A stretch of DNA of 64,000 nucleotides from Pyxidicoccus caerfyrddinensis (GTDB lineage Bacteria > Myxococcota > Myxococcia > Myxococcales > Myxococcaceae): NCBI RefSeq assembly GCF_010894405.1, contig NZ_JAAIYA010000019.1, positions 124,001 through 188,000 of the forward strand, given 5' to 3'. Every line of letters begins with the position of its first letter. The first letter of the stretch is position 1. The notes under the pieces are model-generated. The model saw nothing but the letters and a program-made list of their open reading frames with translations, did no database searches and was not told where the DNA came from. The translations under genes and the position numbers were made by a program. This document shows, one piece after another, positions 25,080 through 32,825 of the stretch.

Positions 25080-25287
25080 CTCGTTCTCCTTTGAGGCGCC
25101 CACCATGGGCGCGACTGCGGCCATCCTCCGGCGTGCCGTGGACATTGTTCAGTGGAGCGCCGGAATCCAACGCAACCATGTGGAAGGACGTCGGTTTCCC
25201 CCGTGGAGTCCGTGGACAATTTTCAGCGGGCCCGCCAGTGACGGCCGTACGGGACTCGTACCCCACCCGTCCCACAGCCCCACCTGC

Positions 25288-25503
25288 CTATTCTTCCAGG
25301 GGCTCCCGGTCTGCCAGGCAACTGCGGCACCGCCCTCGCGTGCCGAGGTAGCGCTCAGGCGTCACCCGGCTGCCGCAGTGCGGGCAGGGCCCTGGCGTGT
25401 GCGGGTGCCATGGGTTGAGGCAGCGGATGTGGCTGCCTCCGCCCAGGTAGCGCGTCTCCTCCAACGGGAATCCATCCTCCGGACATCGGCCAGCTCGGCT
25501 CAT
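25288..25503 (-). CDS. Small zinc-ribbon-like protein
   Basis: From the ATG at 25503 (AAGGAG upstream) the product has 71 residues and six Cys. The pairs CPHCGS and CRSCL form a probable zinc ribbon, with a further C-x-P-EDGFPLE start and HIRCLNPWHPH in between. Such tiny zinc-ribbon proteins are frequent in phage early regions and may contact DNA or protein. The specific role is not known. Confidence 0.6.
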   Translation of the reverse strand: MSRAGRCPEDGFPLEETRYLGGGSHIRCLNPWHPHTPGPCPHCGSRVTPERYLGTRGRCRSCLADREPLEE

Positions 25504-25734
25504 CGTCGTCTCCTTGCCCAGATTGGGCTGCGGTTTCAGAAGAGAAGGAGCGGCCACGGGCCGGCACCGCTCCATGCTCAGGACGGTGTTGGAGTGCGCT
25601 GAAATGAGTCAAGGCGGGGCCGTCCCAGCGGTGACAATGGCACTGGAGGCCCCGTAAAGCGGGCCCGGACGCCGTCCTCGCCTGCCGTGACGATGCGGCG
25701 GCATGAGCGCCCCCATCCATGCGCGGTGCGTCCC

Positions 25735-26121
25735 GTGACGCCCACCCCCGAAGTCGCCATCCTCTTCTTGGCGGTGAGCCAGCTCATCGTGCCGCTGCTG
25801 AACGGGCTCCTGGCCCGCCGAGCGACGAAGCACGAGAGCGCGGTGGACCAGGTGCCCCTGCTGGTGGAGCGCATCGGGACCGTCGCGGCGGACGTGAAGG
25901 ACATCAAGGCGGACCTGCGGCGCGTAGCCGAGCACGAACTGCTGCTGCGCGAGGTGGACCTGCGCCTGAAGGCCTTGGAGTCGTGGCAGATGGAGGCCCG
26001 TCCTCAGCTCGCCCGGGCCGCGAGCGATGCACATCTGCTGATGGGCGAGCGCAGCGCCCGGCAGATGCAGCACGCCGCCAACGTAGTGGCCGCGCGCGAC
26101 ACCGGCCGCGACGGCACCTGA
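25735..26121 (+). CDS. Small membrane protein with coiled coil in lysis region
   Basis: The GTG at 25735 gives 128 residues; a GTG at 25687 would add 16. A membrane span lies near the start (VAILFLAVSQLIVPLLNGLLA), then a long coiled coil (QVPLLVERIGTVAADVKDIKADLRRV, HELLLREVDLRLKALE). The layout resembles haemolysin XhlA-like or spanin-like lysis accessory proteins, and it lies just upstream of the endolysin. No exact family match is claimed. Confidence 0.6.
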   Translation: MTPTPEVAILFLAVSQLIVPLLNGLLARRATKHESAVDQVPLLVERIGTVAADVKDIKADLRRVAEHELLLREVDLRLKALESWQMEARPQLARAASDAHLLMGERSARQMQHAANVVAARDTGRDGT

Positions 26122-26177
26122 GCTTCACCGCCGTGCGCTCGGCGCCGGCTCCACCCGCAGCACCCTACGAGGCACCC

Positions 26178-26834
26178 GTGCCGAAGACGATGTCCCGAGA
26201 CGAGTTGCTGGCGAAGTTCCGTGTTCAGGTCCGAGAGGAGATGGCCCACGGCCATACGCACAAGGCCAACGTCGCCATTGCCCTGCGCCATTACGTCCAC
26301 CCCAGCGGGTACGACCTCGCCTTCGACCTCATGCGCATCTGCGCGGAAGAGACGGGCGACGTGCTGACGCCGGACGGCGTCTGGGAGTACGGCGCCCGCA
26401 GCGAGCTGTGGCTGCCCAAGGCGTTGCAGCTCCGCCAGCAGGCGTCCGCGCCCCTTCTCCCGGGCGCTGTCACCTCGAAGCACCAGGAGAACCCGATGAG
26501 CGGACCTCGGGACCCGAAGCGCGCAGGCTTCCTCGGCTTCACGAAATACAACGACGTGCCCGGGCCGCATGGCCCCTGGAAGACGTTCGACGGGCGGGAC
26601 GTGCCCGGCTGGGACGCGGTGGGGCCGCTGACGCAGGCGCGCTGGGTGGCGGCCGGCGAGGCCGAGCGGGACGTGGCCTTCAGCATCGCCGGGCACGCCG
26701 CGGTGCAGGCGCTGGAGATGGCCGGCATCACCGACGAGGAGACGCTCAACCGGGTGCAGGTGGCCATCCTCCGGCACCAGTCGACCAGCATCTCCCCGCC
26801 GGACCCGCTGCCCCCTGGCGCCGTCATCGGCTGA
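26178..26834 (+). CDS. Two-part phage protein of unknown function
   Basis: The frame from the GTG at 26178 (or ATG 26190) encodes about 218 residues in two parts. The first, with MSRDELLAKFRVQVREEMAHG and YDLAFDLMRICAEETGD, is helical. The second begins at an internal in-frame ATG at 26496 that has its own AGGAG site and starts MSGPRDPKRAGFLGF; it has a Gly/Trp-rich strand region (GPWKTFDGRDVPGWDAVG) and a helical end. The second part may also be made as a separate protein of 112 residues. No family recognised. It directly precedes the endolysin gene. Confidence 0.55.
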   Translation: MPKTMSRDELLAKFRVQVREEMAHGHTHKANVAIALRHYVHPSGYDLAFDLMRICAEETGDVLTPDGVWEYGARSELWLPKALQLRQQASAPLLPGAVTSKHQENPMSGPRDPKRAGFLGFTKYNDVPGPHGPWKTFDGRDVPGWDAVGPLTQARWVAAGEAERDVAFSIAGHAAVQALEMAGITDEETLNRVQVAILRHQSTSISPPDPLPPGAVIG

Positions 26835-26874
26835 GTCGGCCGCTCTCCACGACAACCGTCAGTCCGGAGTCCCC

Positions 26875-27330
26875 ATGCCCAGCTCGCAGCGCGCCGCCTT
26901 CCTCGCCCTCGTCCTCCAGCAGATGCACTCCCCCTACCGGTGGAATGCGAAGGGCACCCGGGACGCCACCACCGGGCAGCGCGTCTTCGACTGCTCCGGG
27001 CTGGTGACGTGGACGCTGCACCAGGTGGGCGGGCCGGACTGGCGCGCCACCCACAACACGGACCGACTCTGGGCGGCGTGCGCCCCGGTGGACTTCGCCG
27101 CGCTGCTGCCCGGGGACCTGGTGCTGTACCACCGCGCGGGCGCGCCCGCCGACGCCGAGCACGTCATGGTGCACGTGGGCGGGGGCGTCGTGGTGGGCGC
27201 GTCAGGTGGCGGCCGGGCCACCCTCACGCTCGCCGACGCCGCAGCCCATGACGCCCGCGTGAAGGCCCTCCCTCACCTCGGCTACCGGCCGGACCTCATG
27301 GGCTTCCGCCGGCTGCCCTTCGCCTCGTAG
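26875..27330 (+). CDS. NlpC/P60-family endolysin
   Basis: This 151-residue protein is a single NlpC/P60 domain: an N-terminal helix with HSPYRWNAKG, the catalytic Cys in DCSGLVTW (residue about 41), and the catalytic His in HVMVHVGGG (about 100). There is no signal peptide, so it would need the holin-like protein that follows to reach the cell wall. These enzymes cut peptide bonds in peptidoglycan (D-Glu to diamino acid). The position with a holin candidate makes it the probable lysis enzyme; it differs from the NlpC domain inside tail protein K. Confidence 0.85.
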   Translation: MPSSQRAAFLALVLQQMHSPYRWNAKGTRDATTGQRVFDCSGLVTWTLHQVGGPDWRATHNTDRLWAACAPVDFAALLPGDLVLYHRAGAPADAEHVMVHVGGGVVVGASGGGRATLTLADAAAHDARVKALPHLGYRPDLMGFRRLPFAS

Positions 27331-27361
27331 CTGTCCCCTCGCAGTCCCCCAGGAGTACTCC

Positions 27362-27979
27362 ATGAAGAAGCGCTTCGCCCTCGCCGCCGTGCTCGCGGCC
27401 GTCCTCACCGCGCCGGTGGCTCTGGCCCAGGACGGCACCTCGCCGCCGGAGCCCACGCTGAAGTCCATCATCCTGTCCGCCGCCGTCACGGCCACGCCCG
27501 TGCTGGCCACCGCGCTCGCCGGCCTTGTGGCGGCCGCGCTCGTCGCCCTCACGAAGAAGCTCCATGCCCAGGCCGGAGAGTCGAAGCTCGCGCAGGTGGC
27601 CACGCGCGCCAGCATGCTGGCCGAGGGCGTCGTCCGGGACATTGAGGTGACGCTGAAGCCGAAGCTCGAGGCAGCGTCTGCCGACGGCACCCTCTCCGAC
27701 GCGGAGCTGCAGAGCATCAAGGCCGCCGCGCTGGAGCAGCTCAAGGCGAGCCTGGGCCAGCGCGGCCTGGCCGAGTTGCAGCAGGTGCTCCAGCTCACCG
27801 CCGGCAGCGTGGGCACCTTCCTCTCCGGGCTCATCGAGGCGGCCCTGGACCGCATGAAGGCGAGCCGTGCGCCCGCGCTGGCGGACGAGGTGGTGTCGGC
27901 GGCGCTGTCGCTGGGCGCCCTCGGCAGCCAGGCGGCGCTCGCCCCGGTGACGGCCTCCCCTCAGATGCCCCGCGGTTAG
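27362..27979 (+). CDS. Holin-like protein (LLH type)
   Basis: The 205-residue product starts with a signal sequence (KKRFALAAVLAAVLTAPVALA, probable cut after AQ) and has one further membrane span (ILSAAVTATPVLATALAGLVAAALVAL, about residues 39-66). The soluble helix AEGVVRDIEVTLKPKLEAASADG followed by ELQSIKAAALEQLKASLG resembles the phage holin LLH family. It follows the endolysin by 31 bases with AGGAG upstream. Holins open the inner membrane at a set time. A signal peptide before the span is like other 'export-dependent' holins and could delay activity. Confidence 0.65.
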   Translation: MKKRFALAAVLAAVLTAPVALAQDGTSPPEPTLKSIILSAAVTATPVLATALAGLVAAALVALTKKLHAQAGESKLAQVATRASMLAEGVVRDIEVTLKPKLEAASADGTLSDAELQSIKAAALEQLKASLGQRGLAELQQVLQLTAGSVGTFLSGLIEAALDRMKASRAPALADEVVSAALSLGALGSQAALAPVTASPQMPRG

Positions 27980-28002
27980 CTGTCGCCGCGGGGCTCTCCC
28001 GA

Positions 28003-28194
28003 GTGCTGTCTGACGTACCGGTGCGGACCGGCTACGTGGAGGCCCAGGCCGGCGTGTCCTCCCTCACGGGCGCCTACGCGCGCCTGGAGGCGGGGGCGCG
28101 GCTGCGCAGCAACCTGGGGCTCTTCGCCTTCGCCGAGGCCAACCAGCGCGAGCGCATGGCCGGCGCCGGCATGCGGTGGACGTTCGGCTGGTGA
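28003..28194 (+). CDS. Small beta-strand protein at end of lysis operon
   Basis: A GTG start follows the holin stop by 23 bases. The 63-residue product has alternating hydrophobic strands (TGYVEAQAGVSSLTG, ARLEAGARLRSNLGLFAF) and ends MRWTFGW, a terminal aromatic residue like the beta-signal of outer-membrane proteins. It has no signal peptide at this start. It may be a degraded or accessory lysis protein acting at the outer membrane, but that is only a suggestion. Confidence 0.5.
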   Translation: MLSDVPVRTGYVEAQAGVSSLTGAYARLEAGARLRSNLGLFAFAEANQRERMAGAGMRWTFGW

Positions 28195-28212
28195 CACGCC
28201 AGCGGTGACGGG

Positions 28213-28244
28213 CGGCCCGCCCCGGAGATCTTCAGGGCGGGCTG
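28213..28244 (+). terminator. Hairpin terminator after lysis operon
   Basis: Bases 28215-28222 (GCCCGCCC) pair with 28235-28242 (GGGCGGGC), extended by one wobble and one further pair. It lies 19 bases after the last lysis gene and is followed by a pyrimidine-rich stretch. It would end the rightward lysis transcript. Confidence 0.6.
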
Positions 28245-28386
28245 CTTCCTCTGCGTGGGACGAGTCTTCAGGCAGGAACGTGCAGGCGCTGGCGCTGACG
28301 CAGTCCTGGGACTCATTGCATCGAATGCCAGGACCGCTGGGGACGCGTCTAGGATGAGCGCCCATTGGGCGGCAGGGCAATGCCAG

Positions 28387-29102
28387 CTAGGAGCGTGTTG
28401 GGGGTAACCGCAAGAACCTACTCAAAGCGTAGGCAAGGACATGATGCGCTTTGCCTATCTATGAGCAAGGTCTTCCGCCCCTACGCCCCTGAACAGTCGG
28501 AGTTGCTGCCGCCCTCGCCCCGAGACTGGCTGCCGGCCGGGCACCTGGCGTACTTCATCCTGGACGCGGTGGCGGAGCTGGACCTCAGGCCGCTGCTGGC
28601 CCGCGATGCCTGCCGCTACTGGAGCAGGTGGTGGAGAACTGCGGCGGGGTGCCCGGGGCGGTGACAGCCGACAGCGGCTACTTCTCGGAACAGAACGTGG
28701 CACGTGCAGCGAGCATTGGCATCCACGCGTACATCGCCACCGGCAGACTCAAGCATGGGGAGCAGCCGCCACCGGTGCGAGGGCGGATGCCACGAGACTT
28801 GAGCCTCAAGGAGTGGATGGCGCGCAGGCTCAAAACGAAGAAGGGACGCGAGGTGTACGCCCGACGCAAGGTGGCAGCCGAGCCGCCCTTCGGCCAAATC
28901 AAACAGGCGCGAGGCTTCCGGCAACTGCTGCTGCGCGGGCTGCAGAAGGCGAAGGGGGAGTGGGCGCTCACCTGCCTCACCCATAACCCGCGCAAGCTCT
29001 TCCACGTGGCGGCCGCATAGCGGTCTGCCGCAGCAAAGCAGGGGGCGGCAATCATGCCGTCCGGTACCTGCTCCTGAGCCCGTTACCACGCCAGGCTCCT
29101 AG
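28387..29102 (+). mobile_element. IS1182-type insertion sequence, internally deleted
   Basis: The element carries both ends of one transposase gene but lacks the middle. Imperfect inverted repeats frame it: CTAGGAGC with GGTAAC at 28387-28408 and the reverse complement of the same elements at 29082-29102. The four outer bases CTAG may be the target duplication. The right end falls exactly on the stop codon of the helicase gene, so insertion did little harm to it. At about 0.7 kb it cannot transpose by itself. Confidence 0.65.
28461..29020 (+). pseudogene. Truncated IS1182-family transposase
   Basis: The first 50 residues (VFRPYAPEQSELLPPSPRDWLP, then HLAYFILDAVAELDL) are the N-terminus of IS1182-family transposases. 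Near 28,605 the sequence jumps, with a change of frame, to a C-terminal part starting LPLLEQVVENCGG and containing ADSGYFSEQN (a DDE-region motif), KKGREVYARRKVAAEPPFGQIKQ and FRQLLLRG. About 250-300 central residues, with at least the first catalytic Asp, are missing against the family's usual 450-500. It is inactive. The deletion probably arose after insertion. Confidence 0.8.
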
Positions 29103-30991
29103 TTGACCACCCAGACCAGCTCCTGCTTTGCGCGCGTAATCGCAACATACTCGATATTGCATTCTTCCGTTCCGGTTCGGCTGAACGTGGCCTTGAGGAG
29201 GAACACCCTCTCGCGCTCCAACCCCTTGGCCTTGTGGACGGAACTGCAAATGATGAGAGGCTGGGCGCTTTCGGCGGCATCGTCGAAGAGGTTCTCGATG
29301 CGGGCCTCCAGCTCCTTCGTCGTGAGGAGGTCCTCGCAGAGTGCCACGAGCATTCCGGCCTGGTCTGCGATGCGCTCGATGACCGGCTCTGGGTCCTTCG
29401 CCACCAGGCGAGCGCGCTGCGTCTCGCGCCCTTCCCAGGCTGCGAGCTTGGAGAGGAAGCTCTCGATGGTCGTCCCGCCGAGCTTCTTGACGATGGTCAG
29501 GAGGCTGCGCCCGATGTCCTTCCCCTCGACCTTCGCCCTCTTGCCCCGCTTGAGGAGCTTGATGCACGTCGAGACAAGCGGCGCGTTCTTGCGGCTGAGG
29601 ATGAAGCAGCCGGGCGTGGCTACCTCGACCAGCTTAGATTCCGACACGTCGCGAATGATGCCCGCGGGGGCGGTGTCTGCTGCCTTGTAATCGGGCACAA
29701 GCTGCTGGGCGAGGGCCACTACTTTCTTCGGGCAGCGGTAGGTCGTCGTGAGGGGAAACTCGACCGCGCTCAACTCGCTCTTGAGCCGGTCAAGGCTCTT
29801 CGAGTCGGCGCCGCGGAACCCGTAGATGGCCTGTCGGTCATCGCCCACGACCACCGTGCGCCCACCCTTGCGGACCAGCTTCTGGGCAAGCAGGAGCTGG
29901 GTCAGGTTCATGTCCTGCGCCTCGTCGATCACCACGAGGTCGTACCTCGGGTGGACCATCTTCATCGCCACGGGGACGAAAATCATGTCGTCGAAATCCA
30001 CGGTGCCGTCGCGCTGCGTGGCAAGCCTCATGGCTTCGTGGGCGCACCGGGCGACCGTCTCGGTGTCCCAACCGCTCTCGCTCCATTCCGCGTCGGGTTC
30101 GACTTCGAACTGGATCGCCAACTCGACCAGGTCGGCTACGGAGCCGAACGGAGCGACGTTCTTGCCGAACGCAGCGAGCTTCCTGACGAGCTTGACCATC
30201 GGGTCGGGACTCTCGTGCCCGGCTGCCCGGCGGGCGAGAGTCAACCCCCGGTCCTTATCGAGCGCAGTGCCCTTCCAGTACGTCTTCACCGCAGCGAAGC
30301 CGAGCGCATGCAGGGTCTTCGCCGTGGCGGCGGGGTTCTTCAGCTTCGTCACTAACTCGTCCGCGATTCGCTTGTTGAACGCCGCAAGCACGATGTCCTT
30401 CTCGGGTGCGTAGGTGATGCCCTCCAGGATGGTGGTGGTCTTGCCCGTGCCCGCCCTCGCGCGAACGACCGCGTTGCCCTTCCCCGTGGCAAAGAAGTCG
30501 AAGATGGCGTTCTGCTGAACCGACCATCGTGTCCCCGCCGGAGCTCCCGAGAGGGGGGCCTGTCCTGGCTGCTGTTCGCCCGCCGGGGACGCAGGCACCC
30601 CTGGCACTACGGCTGGCGGAGGAGCCAGAGGAGGTACGGGGGCGGCGGTGGGGGCTGCCTTCACGGGGCTCTTGTCGCGCTGTCCCTGGGCGGGACCCTG
30701 GGGAGTCACACCGTGGACGCCGGCGGCGCCGATACCGAGGTCGATAGTTTGGGGCTTGCGCTTGATGGGGACGGCCGCCTTGGGGGGCTCTGGCGGAGGG
30801 TTGGAGCGCTTGAGCCCGCCGTAAGTGACCCAGATGACGAGCAGCTGCACGGCGATGAGCGGCGGCCAGAACAGGTTGATGACCGTCAACGCCGTCCAGA
30901 CCAGCGCGGCCCCTTGCAAGTGCCTTGGTGAGATGAGGCGAACCAGGACCAACGTGACCACGATCGCCAACTGGTACCCGAGCACCGCCAT
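29099..30991 (-). CDS. Membrane-anchored UvrD/Rep-type helicase
   Basis: This 630-residue protein has an unusual N-terminus: two hydrophobic segments (about residues 6-20 and 27-57, the second including ALVWTALTVINLFWPPLIAVQLLVIWV) and then a Pro/Ala-rich linker (61-155). From residue 155 it is a superfamily 1A helicase: Q-motif-like TRWSVQQNAIFDFF, Walker A GTGKTT at 181-186, motif II VIDEAQD at 354-360, motif III GDDRQAIYGFRG at 383-394, motif IV TTYRCP and motif VI EYVAITRAKQE. Helicases of this type unwind DNA with ATP. Membrane tethering is not normal for repair helicases and suggests action on DNA at the membrane, for example entering phage or plasmid DNA. The stop codon coincides with an IS end. 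Confidence 0.85.
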   Translation of the reverse strand: MAVLGYQLAIVVTLVLVRLISPRHLQGAALVWTALTVINLFWPPLIAVQLLVIWVTYGGLKRSNPPPEPPKAAVPIKRKPQTIDLGIGAAGVHGVTPQGPAQGQRDKSPVKAAPTAAPVPPLAPPPAVVPGVPASPAGEQQPGQAPLSGAPAGTRWSVQQNAIFDFFATGKGNAVVRARAGTGKTTTILEGITYAPEKDIVLAAFNKRIADELVTKLKNPAATAKTLHALGFAAVKTYWKGTALDKDRGLTLARRAAGHESPDPMVKLVRKLAAFGKNVAPFGSVADLVELAIQFEVEPDAEWSESGWDTETVARCAHEAMRLATQRDGTVDFDDMIFVPVAMKMVHPRYDLVVIDEAQDMNLTQLLLAQKLVRKGGRTVVVGDDRQAIYGFRGADSKSLDRLKSELSAVEFPLTTTYRCPKKVVALAQQLVPDYKAADTAPAGIIRDVSESKLVEVATPGCFILSRKNAPLVSTCIKLLKRGKRAKVEGKDIGRSLLTIVKKLGGTTIESFLSKLAAWEGRETQRARLVAKDPEPVIERIADQAGMLVALCEDLLTTKELEARIENLFDDAAESAQPLIICSSVHKAKGLERERVFLLKATFSRTGTEECNIEYVAITRAKQELVWVVN

Positions 30992-31072
30992 CGGTCACTC
31001 CCGTTTCGCCCGCCAACGTGGGTGCGGGGAGGGTAGCACCGCAGGCGCCCGCATCGGCGCAGCGCGGGGCGA

Positions 31073-31342
31073 GTGAGGCCGCCTGTCTTGAGCACGGGGC
31101 CGGCCCAACAGCGCACGCACCCCACCGAGAAGCCGGTGCCGCTGCTCGCGCACCTGGTGGAGAAGTCCTGCCCCGTGAGCGGGCTCGTGCTGGACCCCTT
31201 CGCGGGCACGGGCGCCACGCTGGTGGCGGCGCAGCAGCTCGGCCGCCGCGCGGTGGGCGTCGATCTCGAAGAGCGCTACTGCGAGGTGGCGGCCCATCGG
31301 CTGCAGCAGGCGCTGCGCGAGGGCTCGCAGTCTGCGGCGTGA
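31073..31342 (+). pseudogene. C-terminal fragment of DNA methyltransferase
   Basis: The 89-residue frame contains THPTEKP, a spacer and LVLDPFAGTGATLVAAQQLG with GVDLEERYCEVAAHRL. These are the target-side and SAM-binding motifs (FxGxG) at the C-terminal end of class-beta N4/N6 adenine or cytosine methyltransferases. The catalytic DPPY-type motif that should precede them is missing, since upstream lies the helicase promoter region. It is a remnant. Its presence suggests that a phage or host methylase once stood here and was cut by the helicase insertion. Confidence 0.75.
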
Positions 31343-31397
31343 TGCCAGGGCGGCACGTGGTGCAGTGCCGCTGCTCGCGCCAAGCCGCCCCTCCTGG

Positions 31398-31417
31398 CGC
31401 TGGCATCGCTGCCAGCG
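31398..31417 (+). terminator. Hairpin with T-rich trail after methylase fragment
   Basis: CGCTGGCA (31398-31405) and TGCCAGCG (31410-31417) form a perfect eight-pair stem with a four-base loop TCGC, followed by TCCTTTGTCTTCT. It is the best intrinsic-terminator shape I found on the plus strand in this part and would isolate the downstream toxin gene from upstream transcription. Confidence 0.6.
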
Positions 31418-31484
31418 TCCTTTGTCTTCTGTGCAACCCAGCTCTGCACTTCCGTCTATAGGGCGGTTTGATCGTCTTGGCGCA

Positions 31485-32240
31485 ATGTCCGGGACTATGC
31501 CGGTCATCATCCGCGCAGGTGGGCGAGTCCGATTCGAGAAGTCGGGGCCTGGAGACGGGCCGAAGCCTCCGAAGAGGCCACCGTGCGAGTACTGCGGGAG
31601 GCCCGAGCACCCCTTTGCGGCAGAGTGGGGCAGCCACATCGGCAGCTCTTCGGTGCTGCGCGACAACATTCTCAATGGAGCCGAGGCGGACGCTCACCCC
31701 TGGTACACCGGGCGCTGGTCCATCGCCGCGCACCATCTCATCTGCTCCGAGGCAATGGCGGACGATGAGGTCTGGGCGCGGTTCTGTCGCAAGTTCGGCT
31801 ACGACATCAACCGGGCGCGGAATGGCGTTATCCTCCCCATGGTGCTGGCCGTCGCATGCGAGCTGCACGTACCCGTCCACGTCGGGCCCCACGCCGGGGG
31901 CTGGGCATTCGACATGGACCTGTCGTACCCGGAGGCGGTGAAGGCCCGCCTTGTGAAGGTGGCTCGCGCAGTCGGAGCGGGCGGTTATTGCTCCAACCCA
32001 TCAGCGCTGACGGACGAGCTGGACAGACTCAGCGCAGAGATTCTGGGGCGCATCGTGGCCGGCCGCTGGACGCTTACCGCTGATGGGCTGGACTACTTGC
32101 CGGGGGGCGTCGGCTGCGCCGGCGCGAGGAGCCTTGAGGGCAAGCCGCGCCATCCCTGCCCGCAAGGCCGGCGTCACGGAGCCCGGCACGCGCGCACCGG
32201 GGCGGCGCTTCATCGTCGAGCGCCCCAGGTGGGGACGTAG
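31485..32240 (+). CDS. AHH-domain nuclease toxin
   Basis: From the ATG at 31485 the product has 251 residues; an ATG at 31497 is possible. The sequence shows a Cys knuckle CEYCG (34-38), a HPWYTGRW segment and the diagnostic AHH motif AAHHLI at 81-86, the HNH/EndoVII-superfamily active site. A conserved segment RNGVILP follows, as expected for a structured AHH fold, then a C-terminal part with GYCSNP and GGVGC. No signal peptide or secretion trailer is present. AHH proteins are nuclease effectors, frequent in myxobacteria as kin-discrimination toxins paired with immunity genes. The next gene starts after three bases and fits the immunity role. Confidence 0.85.
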   Translation: MSGTMPVIIRAGGRVRFEKSGPGDGPKPPKRPPCEYCGRPEHPFAAEWGSHIGSSSVLRDNILNGAEADAHPWYTGRWSIAAHHLICSEAMADDEVWARFCRKFGYDINRARNGVILPMVLAVACELHVPVHVGPHAGGWAFDMDLSYPEAVKARLVKVARAVGAGGYCSNPSALTDELDRLSAEILGRIVAGRWTLTADGLDYLPGGVGCAGARSLEGKPRHPCPQGRRHGARHARTGAALHRRAPQVGT

Positions 32241-32243
32241 GCC

Positions 32244-32825
32244 ATGCAACGCGACTACTTCGTCCTCATGCGCGCGCGCTCCCAGCAGCATCCGCTGCTG
32301 GCATGGGACCAGGACTACCTTTCGTTCCTGAAGCCCATGCCCGTGGACACGTGCGAGCCGGTGAAGCTGAAACTCGGGGAGCCGGTGCCCCCCAGGCCCG
32401 TCATGGTGGACCACCACAGCCTGCCTGCACCGGTCGTCTCGCCTCGGCTGAAGGATGCGCTCGCACCACTGGAGCTTCACGGCGTGCAGTGGGTTCCGGC
32501 AGACGTCCGTGTGAGTGACGGGGACGTGCGTCGATACTGGCTCATGCACATGTGGCGGCAGATTCGCTGCATGGACAGGGAGCGCTCCGACTTCACGGCC
32601 CCGCCGAGCGGGCTGTTCCTGTTGAGCCTCGACCGCCTCGTACTCGACGAGGCGGTGTTGGACGCGATACCCCTCCAGGAGCGACTCGCCTTCCTGCTTG
32701 AGGAGGACACGGTGCACCTCTTCCACCGCATCGTGGTGGACCGGGTGATGGGCCTCACCCCTTCGCCAGAGGGACTGCGCTTCATCCCCGTGCCGGACTG
32801 GAGCGACTCGTCCGGCTTCCGCTGA
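32244..32825 (+). CDS. Probable immunity protein for AHH toxin (DUF1629-type)
   Basis: The 193-residue product starts three bases after the toxin stop. It shows the imm11/DUF1629 layout: an N-terminal RDYFVLM strand, a middle with LKDALAPLELHGVQWVPADVRV, and a C-terminal LDEAVLDAI followed by GLTPSPEGLRFIPVPDW. In this family the protein is a cytoplasmic antidote that binds the nuclease next to it. The pairing with an AHH gene of the same strand, and lack of any secretion signal, support it. The match to this family is by recall of pattern, not by search. Its 3' end abuts the truncated portal gene. Confidence 0.75.
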   Translation: MQRDYFVLMRARSQQHPLLAWDQDYLSFLKPMPVDTCEPVKLKLGEPVPPRPVMVDHHSLPAPVVSPRLKDALAPLELHGVQWVPADVRVSDGDVRRYWLMHMWRQIRCMDRERSDFTAPPSGLFLLSLDRLVLDEAVLDAIPLQERLAFLLEEDTVHLFHRIVVDRVMGLTPSPEGLRFIPVPDWSDSSGFR

